Shown: piece by piece, positions 1 through 9,772 of the stretch
How positions within the stretch are numbered: position 1 is the first letter of the stretch
How the letters are laid out: each line of letters starts with the position of its first letter
From: Hymenopus coronatus
Lineage: Eukaryota > Arthropoda > Insecta > Mantodea > Hymenopodidae
Assembly (NCBI GenBank): GCA_030762935.1
Contig: CM060882.1
Coordinates: forward strand, 18,977,001 to 19,041,000
DNA: 64,000 nt
Reading direction: 5' to 3'
Notes under the pieces: generated by a model
Told to the model about the DNA's origin: nothing
Database searches by the model: none
The model's input: only the letters and a program-made list of their open reading frames with translations
Position numbers and translations under genes: made by a program

Positions 1-485
1 TAGTCGTTAAAGTCTCCATTATTATATATATCTTAAAATTCTGCCCAATGTAAATTCGCATTCTATTAATAACCCTGTTATTACGGCGCACTCGCCGGAA
101 TTTTTGAAGCGGATTATACTACTTAGTGAGTACGATTCGCACATAACATTACTTAAAATCTATTATTTGAGATTCAGGAAAAAGAGCACGCACTTATACA
201 ATTAACAGTTCAGAAATTGTACAGAAAGAAAGTAGCGACTTCTACCTTGAGTTAATAGATACAGCATTACTAGCATAGTCACCTAAATTCACGAGTACTA
301 CTTCAATATCTTCAATTAAATGCAATAAATAGTTCAATGCGTGTATCTTATTCATATTTTATGCTGATGTTAGTGTTTCAATACATTGTTAGCTGTAATT
401 GCTGTTTAACTACAATGAATATATAGTAAAATGAGTAAACAAGTATTAATAATTCGTAAGTACGGAAAATATGATAAAAGCTTTC
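1..485. other. Unassigned AT-rich DNA
   Basis: No coding frame, repeat or RNA could be supported here. The stretch is AT-rich and shows no similarity to element H or the other repeats in the window. Confidence 0.4.
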
Positions 486-575
486 ACAGGAGTTGGTTTT
501 CCCGCTGTACCAGAGGTTTAGGGTTCGATTCCCGGCTGGAGTGGAAATTTAGTCAAGCCAAAATTACTCCTTATC
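486..575 (+). mobile_element. tRNA-derived SINE fragment (family c)
   Basis: A pol III B-box-like motif, GGGTTCGATTCCC, is followed by GGCTGGAGTGGA. The same body follows the B box in the minus-strand SINE at 48840-49005, so this looks like a fragment of that family. The A-box half is weak and the tail is not recognisable. It is not a functional tRNA because no cloverleaf can be folded from it. Confidence 0.4.
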
Positions 576-1083
576 TTCCCCAGAATTTGGATCCAAAGAG
601 CAACAGAAACCCAATGACAAAAGTATACAGGTTAACACCATTGTCGATAGGCAATATGCTCCAAAGGAAATATCTATATGACCGTGCAGTTAAAAGAAGG
701 GTATAGATAAATCTGTGTTTCAAAGAAATTGTCTAAATTACTGAATTAATGTCTAGAAAGATCCAAGTGATCCCACATATTTATTTACATTTATAAGTTT
801 GCAACTAAGAGCCAAATGAGCTGACCTTACGTAACACGCAGAGTCAAAAAACACAATAAAATTTGCAGGCAGTAGTTTATGAACCAAATCTTAGAGACGT
901 TATTAAACACTAACCTCCAAAAGAAAACGCCAGTGTGAAATTTGGTGACTTCAACATGAATCTTGCAATTTTTAAAATAAATCTGGCAATATTCTATTTA
1001 ATAAAATTGGCAACCTTGAAATACACTATACACAGTTTCAATACTAAGGTTTCATTGTGTCTGTAGATCCCAGGATTCACACT

Positions 1084-1705
1084 TATGCATAGGGTTTAAT
1101 TAGGGCTGCCAGATCTCCGGAGTGCCCGGGTTTGGAATGAATTCTCCGGGTATACGGGCCAATGACTTTGATCTACGGGCTTGAATGTCCCCTAACTCAT
1201 GGATAGTTTTTAATAATTTGGTTTGAATGTTAATTTCTAATTGTAGCAAAACGCTATGTTTGTATTCCTATTCTGGCAACTTTTCATTGTTGCGTCGTTT
1301 TTATTCGACTCACATTATTAGAGAAACACGGGCAGGTCACGTTGTCACCTGTCAGTAGTTTACCGGCAGTTGTTGGAACGCTCGAATCGTGAGTGGATAG
1401 ACTACCACTATCTTTCATAATTCAAAATAGTTATAGTTTGTTGTTCTGTGATAGTGGGTAATAACAGTGAAACGAAGAGGCGATATCTAAGATCGTTCCG
1501 TGAAGAATGGTTACAGCAGTAGTAATAATAACAGTTCTCGTAGCAGTTGCAGTAAGTTAATTTTATTATGTTAGTAAAAATTGTGACCGTAATAATAAAA
1601 AAAAAAAAAAATCTGTTTAACAGTTTCTGACCCCATTTACTCAAACATCCGTTGCCTGTTGGTTGGTTTCCGGGCCTGCCTGGAGTACATTCTGGCAACC
1701 AGCTG
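1084..1705 (+). mobile_element. hAT-like transposon remnant (weak)
   Basis: At 1483-1527 a frame reads KRRYLRSFREEWLQQ before a stop. This resembles the N-terminal start of the hAT-derived SCAND3/ZBED-like transposases common in insects. Around it, GGCTGCCAGA near 1084 and its imperfect complement TCTGGCAACC near 1694 could be the ends, with the motif CTCCGGAGTGCCCGGG just inside the left one. No target duplication was found and nothing else of the transposase is readable. This is inference from one short peptide and two short ends. Confidence 0.3.
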
Positions 1706-2269
1706 CTTTGTTGCTTTTAGCTTCCTTCAACCTTTTACATCACATCTGATAATGATGCTCAAATGAGTACAGGGTACCTTGAACTTAAAGTTACTCAACA
1801 GCCATCTCAGCTAAGGGAAAACTCTTCAGAAACCTTACTGGTAATTCACCCTTAGTGAGCTTTAAACTTGAGGACTTCGCGCAACAGAGGGGAGCGATTG
1901 TTACTCTTAACACTTACTAAAACTTACTTTTACTCTTACTCAATTCTTATGAAAGCTCACTCTTCTATCTTGTTCCTTTTAATCACAATAAATTTTTTTC
2001 AGGAATGGTTTCATTACACATTTTGTTATAGATGCAAGATAGATACAGGAAGTTGAAGCAATAGTTAAATCTTTAAATACTGTCTTGCTTTGTAATTCCT
2101 CTCTTTATGTGGCCACAAATAAAACCTAAACCGCGACATAGTACTTCAATAAGTATTAATGCACAATATGGAGCAAAATCTGTATTACAAAAAGAATAAT
2201 GAATTAAAGGAAAGTGTTTGCATACTTATAAATCTGGTTTATTTAAAACAATGTCCACATTTTGCCATC
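1706..2269. other. Unassigned AT-rich DNA
   Basis: No supported feature. Short open frames here have no recognisable motif. The last bases run into a degenerate fragment of the element H end (about 2270-2292) before the next H copy. Confidence 0.4.
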
Positions 2270-2549
2270 TGATAAAAACACATAACTTTCTAAAAAAAAA
2301 AAAAAATCTGATGGCTTCCTTTGCATTACTTTTTCAACAATTTTTTTTTACAAAAGATTAGCCTTTTATCTACATCATGCTAGTAAAAATAAACATATCG
2401 AATTAGTCTTATTACTTGCTTCCGTGTAAGTAAAATGGAAATAAGGGAATGTGATATTCAAATCTTTTAATGTCCGGTCGCTATGTGAAACAATTGAAAT
2501 TTGTCTTGGTCCAGAGTTTCCGGTGTAGACCGCGTCTTAAGGCTAAAAT

Positions 2550-2597
2550 CTGCCGACGTTTCGCCCATCTTATGATAAGGCTTCCTCAGGGCTAACT
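2550..2597 (-). ncRNA. Hammerhead-ribozyme-like motif, left pseudo-LTR
   Basis: On the minus strand the arm reads GCC, then CTGAGGA (fits CUGANGA), a GCC...GGC stem II with loop, GAAA, C, and GTC, followed by GGC. The flanking GCC and GGC can pair as stem I, and stem III would be minimal. This is the layout reported for type I hammerheads in Penelope-like pseudo-LTRs. One extra A separates CTGAGGA from stem II. The motif overlaps the end and stop codon of the nuclease ORF. Activity is not shown by sequence alone. Confidence 0.6.
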
Positions 2598-3064
2598 GCG
2601 TCTGGTCCGGCTGGCGTACCTTCTTTTATACTGTAGTTGGGACATGCCAAGTACCGCCCTCCTGTGTTGCCATTGGTTATCGTTTGGCCAATGGCTGGGG
2701 TCGCTGCTTTCTGTATTCCTATTGGCTCGCTGGCCGCAAGGTGGGATGCTTTTCTTAGCAGAGGTCTCCAGATGGTGTTCAAACTTTTTCCATTGTCTCT
2801 GTTAACTTTATGTTCTTCTTTAATTATTTCTATGCTTTCGCGTATAATGCGATGTTTGTAGTCTTCACATGGTACCAATAATTTCATGTTATCAAAATCA
2901 ATGTGATGGCCAGTTTCAATAGCATGTTCGGAGAGAGCGGACTTTTCAGGCTGATTAAGTTTGAGGCTTCTGATGTGCTCTTTTCGACGTGTGATTGCCG
3001 ATCTTCCGGTTTGACCTATATATGCTTTGCCGCAATCGCAGGTTATTTTATAAATCCCTGAGCA
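2570..3064 (-). CDS. GIY-YIG endonuclease domain of a Penelope-like element (partial)
   Basis: The open frame of about 164 codons begins CSGIYKITCDCGKAYIG, carrying both GIY and YIG signatures of the GIY-YIG nuclease superfamily. QTGRSAITRRKEH follows, with the conserved arginine region, and then SALSEHAIETGHHIDF, typical of Penelope endonucleases. In intact Penelope proteins this domain follows the reverse transcriptase and nicks target DNA during retrotransposition. Only the C-terminal domain survives and its 5' end runs into the right inverted arm. The first Met is at 2887, but the domain clearly begins upstream, so it is a fragment and not an independent gene. Its stop codon lies inside the hammerhead-like motif of the left arm. 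Confidence 0.8.
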   Translation of the reverse strand, partial: CSGIYKITCDCGKAYIGQTGRSAITRRKEHIRSLKLNQPEKSALSEHAIETGHHIDFDNMKLLVPCEDYKHRIIRESIEIIKEEHKVNRDNGKSLNTIWRPLLRKASHLAASEPIGIQKAATPAIGQTITNGNTGGRYLACPNYSIKEGTPAGPDAVSPEEALS

Positions 3065-3112
3065 GTTAGCCCTGAGGAAGCCTTATCATAAGATGGGCGA
3101 AACGTCGGCAGA
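3064..3112 (+). ncRNA. Hammerhead-ribozyme-like motif, right pseudo-LTR
   Basis: This is the plus-strand counterpart of the motif at 2550-2597 in the inverted right arm. CTGAGGA is at 3072-3078, GAAA at 3099-3102 and GTC at 3104-3106, with GCC before and GGC after as potential stem I. The sequence is identical to the left copy across the core, as expected for pseudo-LTR copies of one element. Confidence 0.6.
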
Positions 3113-3465
3113 TTTTAGCCTTAAGACGCGGTCTACACCGGAAACTCTGGACCAAGATAATTTTAACATTGGCCGTGGAAGTTTACGAAAATTGAAATTT
3201 GGTTCCCTTTGATTGCTAGGAATAAACAAAAGAGAGGCAAAAAGAAAGATCTCATTTGAGAAATGTTTAAGTAGCTTAAAACTAAAACCAATAACTCAGA
3301 ATATCTTGAAAACATTATCTCTAGAAAAAAAAATGTACAACACATAAATTGTGTCTTTTAATGGAATCTTCATTTTATGTGCAGTAATTTTTTGTCTATC
3401 TCTTATGTTTATAAGTTATACAAAATCATCCAGAATGAAGTCTTCAGAGGCTATTCCCAATAAAC

Positions 3466-3594
3466 AAAGTTCAGTATCTTCCAAAGATGTGGCATAATCA
3501 TTTTGAGAAAATCCCCTCACACCCAAATGCGCTTTACATGGATAATTTTCCAAAAATGTTGATTTTCTCAAAATGCCTCTAATGGTTTTTATTA
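3466..3594 (+). mobile_element. Element H fragment, sense orientation
   Basis: This segment matches the H block around the GTTCAGTATCTTCCAA motif through GATTTTCTCAAAATGCC, in the opposite orientation to copy 1, which ends immediately to its left. Together they form a head-to-head fold-back junction, one of five in the window. Confidence 0.55.
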
Positions 3595-3837
3595 ATGTTT
3601 GGCTGGACTATCAGAAAAAACCAAAACCATTTCCAAAACCAACCACAGCAGATTATTGCTAAGAATTTGAAACGACTATGTGATAAATGTGAAAAAGTGG
3701 CAGTTATTAGGTGTAGATGGTGTACAGTGAAATTATGTTTTACATGCTCTTTTGTGGGATACTGTTACTGCAGGGAATATGTTCAGAATAATAACCACAT
3801 ATGGAGACGTGTAGTACTCCCGAGAAGTATCAATTAA
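3595..3837 (+). CDS. Cysteine-rich ORF, possible piggyBac-type C-terminal zinc domain
   Basis: The 80-residue frame carries CDKC (residues 29-32), then RCRWC and LCFTC, giving a C-x2-C-x7-C-x2-C-x4-5-C-x2-C arrangement. This recalls the cysteine-rich domain that ends piggyBac-type transposases, in which a KxR-C-x2-C...PLC pattern is usual. No DDE domain or piggyBac inverted repeat (TTAA flanked) was found upstream, and the start codon at 3595 partly overlaps H-derived sequence. It may be a stranded transposon 3' end or an unrelated zinc-binding exon. Confidence 0.3.
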   Translation: MFGWTIRKNQNHFQNQPQQIIAKNLKRLCDKCEKVAVIRCRWCTVKLCFTCSFVGYCYCREYVQNNNHIWRRVVLPRSIN

Positions 3838-4109
3838 GGTAGAAATTTGATTTCTTCTCTCAAACATCACCACCTTCCCCGCTCTTATTAATATGTCAAT
3901 GACTCACAAAGTAATTACACTTGTGTTATAAAAATCTATAAGCATTTGTTTTGACATTACGAACTTGCTGAATGAAAAAAAATCACATTTTTATCTGCCC
4001 TGTGAGAATGTTTGCTTGTTAATCATATGTGCAAACAGATATTTATGTTACATTTCCCATATTTTAAGAAAAACAGCAAGGAAGATGATTGTTGTGTGCA
4101 TGTAACACA

Positions 4110-4790
4110 GTCTTTTGTTCCATAAATCAATGCATTACAAATAAATCCAGGTTTAAGCCTTGTGTACAGTGCTTGACATCAACAATAAATAAAGATCACT
4201 ATTATCAACAATTGAAAAGAAAACTAGCAATGAAAATAATTACAGTTTGTTTATGCAATACTCCTACATTAACAATGAATTGGCTTAAAATACTTTATGA
4301 AGCTATAGTTAATTCCATGATGCTTTACAGAATAGAAATCTGGAGTGACAAAGAGATGGCGTAAGAATGATGTAGTTCACAGAAAATTTCTGCAAGGAAG
4401 TTAAGGTTTTACCAAGAATTCACCAAGGGGCATGGCACTGGCGGAGTTAGGAAGAGTAGGGTGAAAAGACATAATTGTAGAAAGAATTTTGAAATATTGG
4501 TATACATGTATAAATTTAAATGATATTAAAATAATTAAAGAATGCTTGAAGTTACAAAAAATATGTAATAATAGGAAGAGAGAGCCGATATTTGAAGATA
4601 GGGATGAGATTAGAAGAAATACTCATAGATACGAGGAACATTTGGCAACTAGATGAAAAAGACAGTGGATTTTAGAAAGAAGTGAGGTGGAAGACATTGA
4701 GAAACAGGACATGAGGGCAAGCATTGTGTATAAAAACCTCTTTGAGATTAAATAAGATGGTTAATACAAATTGGGGGAGGGAGAAATATC
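4110..4790 (+). pseudogene. Decayed LINE 3' fragment (post-RT C-terminal region)
   Basis: A frame around 4209-4362 reads LKILYEAIVNSMMLYRIEIW, the conserved region following the reverse transcriptase palm in Jockey/R1-like LINEs. After a frame break it continues with residues like GMALAELGRVG and ERILKYWYTCINLNDI, the usual C-terminal tail of such proteins. Stops and frameshifts make it non-functional. No 5' part is present. The AT-rich tract 4790-4900 may be its old tail. Confidence 0.55.
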
Positions 4791-4903
4791 GGATAGATAT
4801 TGATAAGAGATATAGATATATAGATCGTAGATATAAACTATAGATAGAAGAATAGGTACCCAGAATTAATGTAAAAATTAATAGGAAAACATTGCCTGGG
4901 TAA

Positions 4904-6908
4904 ATGTATATTAATGAGTATAATATTATAGTCAAGAAAGTTATAGAAAAAACAAAAACAAAAAAAGAAAATTACAATAGAGAAATCATTGAAAAATCAG
5001 AAAATAAAACCAAAACAATATGGAACATTGTTAATAAAATCCCCCAAAATATTGAAAATATAATAATAAAGCAGAATGATAAGAAAATAGAAAATCCAAA
5101 TGAAATATGTAACATGTTTAATAACTATTATTTAAACTTAGTCAAAAATCTTGAAATTAAATAAAACATAACTACACAGATTAAACAGTTAACTAATATA
5201 CATGGAAAACAGCTAAAGTCAATGGCAATTTTTGATGTAACTAAAGAAGAAGTAATAAAAGTAATAGATTAATTAAAGTCAAAAAAATGTAGCAGGCTGT
5301 ACAGAATATCAAACAAAATTGTTAAATATATAAAGGAAGAAACAGTGGATGTATTAACACAAATCATAAACACCTCTTTGTCTCGAGGAACTTTCCCAGA
5401 AAATTTAAAACAATTTATTGTAAGATCACTATACAAACAAAAAGGTAGTAAATTAGATAAAGAAATCTACAAACTGATTGTACTATGTAGCAGTTAGTTT
5501 AAAATCATTGAAGGCTTATATCTAAATCAATTACAAGCTTACTTTAAGAAAGTAAAAGTTATGACAGAACAACAATATGGATTTCAAATGCACATATCTA
5601 CGATACAAGTAGTACATATAGGAAATGGAACAATAATAAATGCATTAAATAACCGAGAAACTGTAATTGCAGTATTTATAGATTTAAGTAAAGTGTTTGA
5701 TTGTGTGAATTTACAAATACTAATAAAAAAATTAAATACATATGGAGTTCATGGAACTGCAGAAAAGTGGATTTAACCGTACTCAAAAACTCTGATGTGC
5801 CCAACTCTCTACATTTCTGCAACAAATTATTGTAAAAAAGCTAATTCACCTATTTACCTCATGCTCATCAAGAAAAAAATTAGCAGAAATAGTCTTATTA
5901 CTTGATTCCTAGTAAGAAGAAGCAAAATAAGGGAGTATCATAGGTTAAAGTGACAGTCAAATGCTGGTTGCTGTGTGACTGAAGTTCCTTTGTTTATATG
6001 GACAGGAGTTGATAGATTCCTGTATAGAAAAGTATAAGTTTTTCAAAGCTGAAATCAAAACAAGAAATATCCCAAAAACGATTAATTCCACACAAAAAAA
6101 TGTATATAACATAAATTGACTTTTAATGTGCTCTACATTTTTCGTGTGGTAAGTTTTTGTCTATCTCTTACAGTTTAGCAGTTATACAAAATTCTGTAAA
6201 ATTCATCCAGAACAAAGCAGTCTTCAGAGGCTATTTTCAGGAAATTCAAGATATAGATATTATTTGTCGGGTAAATATCTTTAATATACAATATTTTAAT
6301 CAAAATTGTTAGAAGTATTTTTGAGAAAATAAACATTTTCGATAAAAGTTCCATGTAAAGGGTAGCTGGGGGTGCAGGGATTTTCTTGAAAACCTTCGTG
6401 TCGCATCCTTGCAAGATACCAAACACCTTTAATGGTCTTTTCATTGTTTGTTTTAGCTATACTAAAAAGTAAAACACACACATACACACATGCACACACA
6501 GACCTTTTTCTAGAAATGCTTTTTTTTTTTATTCAGGGGGACCCAAAACATGTATTTCCGGTGAAATCTCGGTATCAAATTTTTGGGTGCATTACAATAC
6601 CTTCTCTATACAGTATGTACATAGTTTGTGTAAAGAAAGTAAAAACCAAACACAAATGGTTGAAATAAATTGTACAAATATAAGAAGAAAAACTGAAAAG
6701 ATACAGTCAAAAGAGGGAATTGTTAAAGAAGGGGTGCCACATGGATCAAAATTAGGACCATTTTAATTTTTACTTTACATAAGTGATCTATTTGAATTGA
6801 TACAGAGATATGATGGTGCTGCAATAGGAAATGCTGATGATATTACCATTATAATTAAAGTACCTTCAGACAAGGAAGTCGAAAGGAAAGCAAATGAAAT
6901 TTTAAAAA
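4904..6908 (+). pseudogene. Decayed LINE reverse transcriptase split by element H
   Basis: At 4904-5164 the region preceding the RT is readable (KTIWNIVNKIPQNIEN and NPNEICNMFNNYYLN). At about 5345-5780 come RT blocks with stops: SLSRGTFPENLKQFIVRSLY, then TEQQYGFQ, and VFIDLSKVFDCVN, which is motif A with its aspartate. After the H insertion (5791-6640) the frame resumes with GVPHGSKLGPF (motif B) and later GNADDITIII (YADD motif degraded to NADD). In-frame stops near 5280, 5490 and 5776 show it is dead. The family looks Jockey/CR1-like. Upstream endonuclease sequence was not found. Confidence 0.65.
5791..6640 (-). mobile_element. Element H copy 2, full length, inside LINE RT
   Basis: This is a reference full copy. 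It starts TCTGATGTG and includes the subterminal ACTCTCTACAT block, the long AT-rich body, the CTTCGTGTCGCATCC block, a short CA tract and GTGAAATCTCGGTATC, and ends at the palindrome and AAAGAAAGT. It interrupts the LINE reading frame between the motif A and motif B regions. AAAAAC stands on both sides, which is either a short duplication or part of the element end. Confidence 0.75.
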
Positions 6909-7212
6909 TCTGATGTGATCCATTCACATAACTTACTCTACATCTCTACAACAAAGTATCGTTGAATAGCTTATGCTTCTATTTATTTTATGCTAATCAA
7001 GAAAAAATCACAGAAATAGTCTAATTACTTTATTCCTTGCAAGTAGAAGTGGAATAAGGGAGTACCATTGGTTAAAGTGATAGTCAAAAGCCAGTTGCTA
7101 TGTGACTGAAGTTCCTTGTTTGTATGGACAGGAGTTGACACATTTCTGTATCAGAAAAGTAAAAGCTTTTAAAGCTGAAACCAATAACAAAAAGATTTTA
7201 AGTTATTGTGTT

Positions 7213-7250
7213 CTCTCTCTCCCCCTCCCTGCCTCCCTCCCTCTCCCTCT
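7213..7250. repeat. CT-rich microsatellite
   Basis: An imperfect CTCCCT/CTCTCT pyrimidine run lies directly before the SINE. A second (TC)n run follows the SINE at about 7548-7574. Confidence 0.7.
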
Positions 7251-7251
7251 C

Positions 7252-7545
7252 TTGTCGCCCTCCGTGGTGTAATGGTTACCATGCTAACTTCATATACCCA
7301 AGGTCGCGGGTTCAAACCCGGCGGACGATGGATTTTTTCGGGCGTAAAAATCCTTAGCATGGCTTCCTTCGGAAGAGAAGTAAAGCCGTTGGTCCCGTGT
7401 CGTAGATTTACGGCACGTAAAAGAACCTCAAACCTGATTGAGAGGCTGTGAGCAAAATTAAGTGGTCTTTAACGCCCAATTTAGAATGGGACGCTGAGAA
7501 CCACAGTAGTTAAAGAGCGTCCATAAATAACACGTCATTTCTTTT
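7252..7545 (+). mobile_element. tRNA-derived SINE (family a)
   Basis: The head contains TGGTGTAATGGTTACCATG (A-box-like) and GCGGGTTCAAACCCGGC (B box), spaced as in tRNA genes. A body follows with CGGGCGTAAAAATCC and TTCCTTCGGAAGAGAAG, ending in a CT-rich tract. The body does not fold as a tRNA 3' half and has no proper acceptor stem, so this is a SINE and not a tRNA gene. A second copy without the B box is at 58209-58437. Confidence 0.75.
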
Positions 7546-7754
7546 CTTTCTCTCTCTCTCTCTCTCTCTCTCTCAACCAAACACCCCCCACACCCACACA
7601 TACACGGACCTTTTTCTACAAATGCTGTTTTTGGTTACTTAAACAAACGACATCAAATTTTTGGGTGCAATATAATACCTTCTCTATACACTATGTGCAT
7701 AGTACACGAAGAGAAAGCAAAAATTGCAAATCAAAAGAGTTGAAGAGAAAAAAA

Positions 7755-8400
7755 TCTGATGTGTTAGACTCACGTGACTTTCTCTAGCTGCTCTACAAAC
7801 TTCTTACAAAAGATTATTCTTCTTTCTACACAATGCTAAGCGAGATAAATATTAGCAGAATATTCTTATTACTTAGTTCCTTGTAAGTAGAAGGAAACTA
7901 AAGGAATGCGCTGTGCTAAAGTGATAGTCATTTATTTTAAAAGCTGTCGTTGTACGACTGTCATTGTAAATTGGTTCTTTGCTTGGCCACGAGTAACACA
8001 AAAGAAAAACGGACAGTTCCTGTCTGAGAAAAGTTTAAGTACTTCACAATTGATACCAATAACAAGGAATATCACGGAAACGGTTACCTCCACAACAAAA
8101 ACGTAAATGACATAAATTGTGTGTTTTGACGAGATTTACATTTTTTGTGTAGTAAGTTTTTGTCTCTCTCTCTCTCTCTCTCGGTTTAGCAGTTAAGCAA
8201 AATTCGGCAAAATTCATCCAGAATAAACAGTTCTTCAGAGGCTATTCCCAGAAAATTCTAGATACACATTTTATTTGCCTGGTAAATATCTTTAATTTAC
8301 GATATTTTAACCAAAATCGTTAGAGCCATTTTTGAGAAAATCAAAATTATCGAAACTTTTTCCATATAAAGTGTAGTTGGGGGTGGTGGGATTTTCTTGC
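7755..8400 (-). mobile_element. Element H copy 4, truncated
   Basis: The 5' block in + reading (TCTGATGTGTTAGACTC...) through GGTGGGATTTTCTTGCATG is present and then H sequence stops. It contains a (TC)n tract at about 8161-8181. About 115 bp of unrelated sequence separates it from the next copy. Confidence 0.6.
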
Positions 8401-8514
8401 ATGTTTTATTGCATGCTTGAAAATAGCTGAGTAGTGATATTCTACTCTCATTTTGCAACAACCACGCAATTGACTCACATTGCTTACGTACTGCACCATA
8501 GTTGTAAAAAAAAA

Positions 8515-9349
8515 TCTAATGTGCTCCATTCATATTACTTTCTCTACATCTCTGTAACAAATTATTGTTAATAAGCTTATTCTTCTATTTCATGCTAAAA
8601 TATTAGCAGAAACGGCTTTATTACTTCGTTCCTTATAATTAGAAGGGAAATAAGGGAATAAACTAGGATAAATCGACAGTCAAATGTTATAAAACGTGGT
8701 TGCTATGGGATTGAAACCCGTTTCTTTGCGTGGCCAAAGGCTGACAAGTTCCAGTATGGCAAAAGTTTAATTATTTTAAAACTGAAATAAATACAAGGAA
8801 TATCTCAAAAGCGGCCAACTCCACGAAGAAAATGTACATTACATAAATTATGTGTTTTATCGAGATCTATATTTATTATGTAGCAAGCTTTTTTCTATCA
8901 TTTGCGGTTTACCAGTTATGCAAAATTCAGTAAAGATCATCTAGAATAAAGAGGTTTCCAGAAGATATTCCCAGAAAATTCAAGATGTACGTTTTGTTTG
9001 TCATGTAAATATCTTAAATATAAGAGATTTTAATCAAAATTGTTAGAGCCATTTTTGAGAAAATCAAAATTTTCGAAATTTTTTCCATGTAAAGGGTAGT
9101 TTGGGGTGGGGGATTTTCTTGAAAATCTTCGTGTCGCTTCCTTGGTACTTAAATATCCAGATTGGTTTTTTAACCGTCTTTTCGTTTTTGAGCTATGCCT
9201 TCCACAGACGGACCTTTTTTTGAAAATGCTATTTTTTTAATTCAGGGGGCCCTAAAACATGTATTTCCGGTGAAATCTGGGTATGGAATTTTTGGTTGGA
9301 ATACAATATCTTCTCTATATACTATGTACATAGTACGTGTATAGAAAGT
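8515..9349 (-). mobile_element. Element H copy 5, full length
   Basis: The copy begins TCTAATGTGCTCC after an A-run and ends TAGTACGTGTATAGAAAGT. The CA tract is very short here. No internal insertion is visible. Confidence 0.7.
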
Positions 9350-9405
9350 GAAAATAAATAATTGTTTACGTAGATGAAAGAAAACAACCCAAATCTAATT
9401 GTCAA

Positions 9406-9657
9406 ATGCATTTGTTATTCTGTGCACTTAGTATGCTCACACGCAAGCGAAGAAATGCCACAAACCTTGACTATATGCTCAGAGAATCACATAATTGGTT
9501 TCAAAGATCAGCCCTTAGGAAAGAGTCATATAATGAAGTTTATAGATTAATTTGTGATGGTGAAGAACCATTGCAATTAATATCTTTGTCAGGAACTCGT
9601 AGGCTGGCTAGAAGCAGGAGTATAAAAAGCATTTTAGATCAATTTGAGTGTTTGTAA
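9406..9657 (+). pseudogene. hAT-like transposase fragment
   Basis: The 83-residue frame contains LRESHNWFQRSALRKESYNE, VYRLICDGEEPLQLI, SGTRRLARSRSIKSILDQF and a stop. This matches the pattern (HxWF...R..Y.....I.DGE.PL......TRWL....A...IL.QW.EL) of the region before the dimerisation domain in hAT-derived ZBED/SCAND3-like transposases. The normally conserved TRWL reads TRRL. Nothing upstream or downstream extends it, so it is a short remnant or a stray exon. Confidence 0.45.
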
Positions 9658-9772
9658 CTACATTTAGTAGGTAGGGACGTTTCAATTCTCTGTCCAGCCC
9701 TAGTTCACCGGTAATGTAAATAAAAGCAATAGCTTTCAACGCTTCTGATTGGTTGCTGAACATTTCACCGCT

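Larger units (their letters stand above)
2504..3189 (-). mobile_element. Penelope-like element, 5'-truncated, with inverted pseudo-LTRs
   Basis: Two near-perfect inverted arms of 96 nt (2504-2599 and 3062-3157) enclose the end of a Penelope-type ORF with a GIY-YIG nuclease domain on the minus strand. About 32 further bases follow the right arm. The insertion is flanked by AATTGAAATTTG at 2492-2503 and 3190-3201, and the same sequence occurs once in undisturbed H copies, so this is a clean 12-bp target duplication. Penelope elements often carry inverted pseudo-LTRs and are usually 5'-truncated, as here: the whole reverse transcriptase is missing. A diverged relative lies at 21539-21939. Confidence 0.8.
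2307..3465 (-). mobile_element. Element H copy 1, split by Penelope-like insertion
   Basis: The copy starts TCTGATGG after an A-run and follows the H consensus to 2503. It resumes at 3190 and continues to about 3465, where it stops inside the block reading CTTCAGAGGCTATTCCCA. The region 2504-3189 is a later Penelope-like insertion flanked by a 12-bp duplication of H sequence. The distal part of H is missing and is replaced by an H segment in the opposite orientation (3466-3594). Confidence 0.6.
6909..7718 (-). mobile_element. Element H copy 3, carrying a SINE
   Basis: The copy starts TCTGATGTGATCC after AAAAA at the downstream edge of the LINE fragment and ends GAGAAAGC near 7718. Its middle (about 7200-7605) is replaced by a tRNA-derived SINE with CT-rich tracts on both sides. 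Confidence 0.65.

Noticed and set aside
2504..3157. Reading the 96-bp inverted arms as a cut-and-paste DNA transposon
   Set aside because: The enclosed GIY-YIG coding, the 12-bp duplication and the hammerhead-like cores fit inverted pseudo-LTRs of a Penelope-like element better.
7255..7330. Possible genuine tRNA gene
   Set aside because: A and B boxes are present but acceptor and anticodon arms do not pair, and a conserved non-tRNA body follows that recurs at 58209. It is a SINE head.
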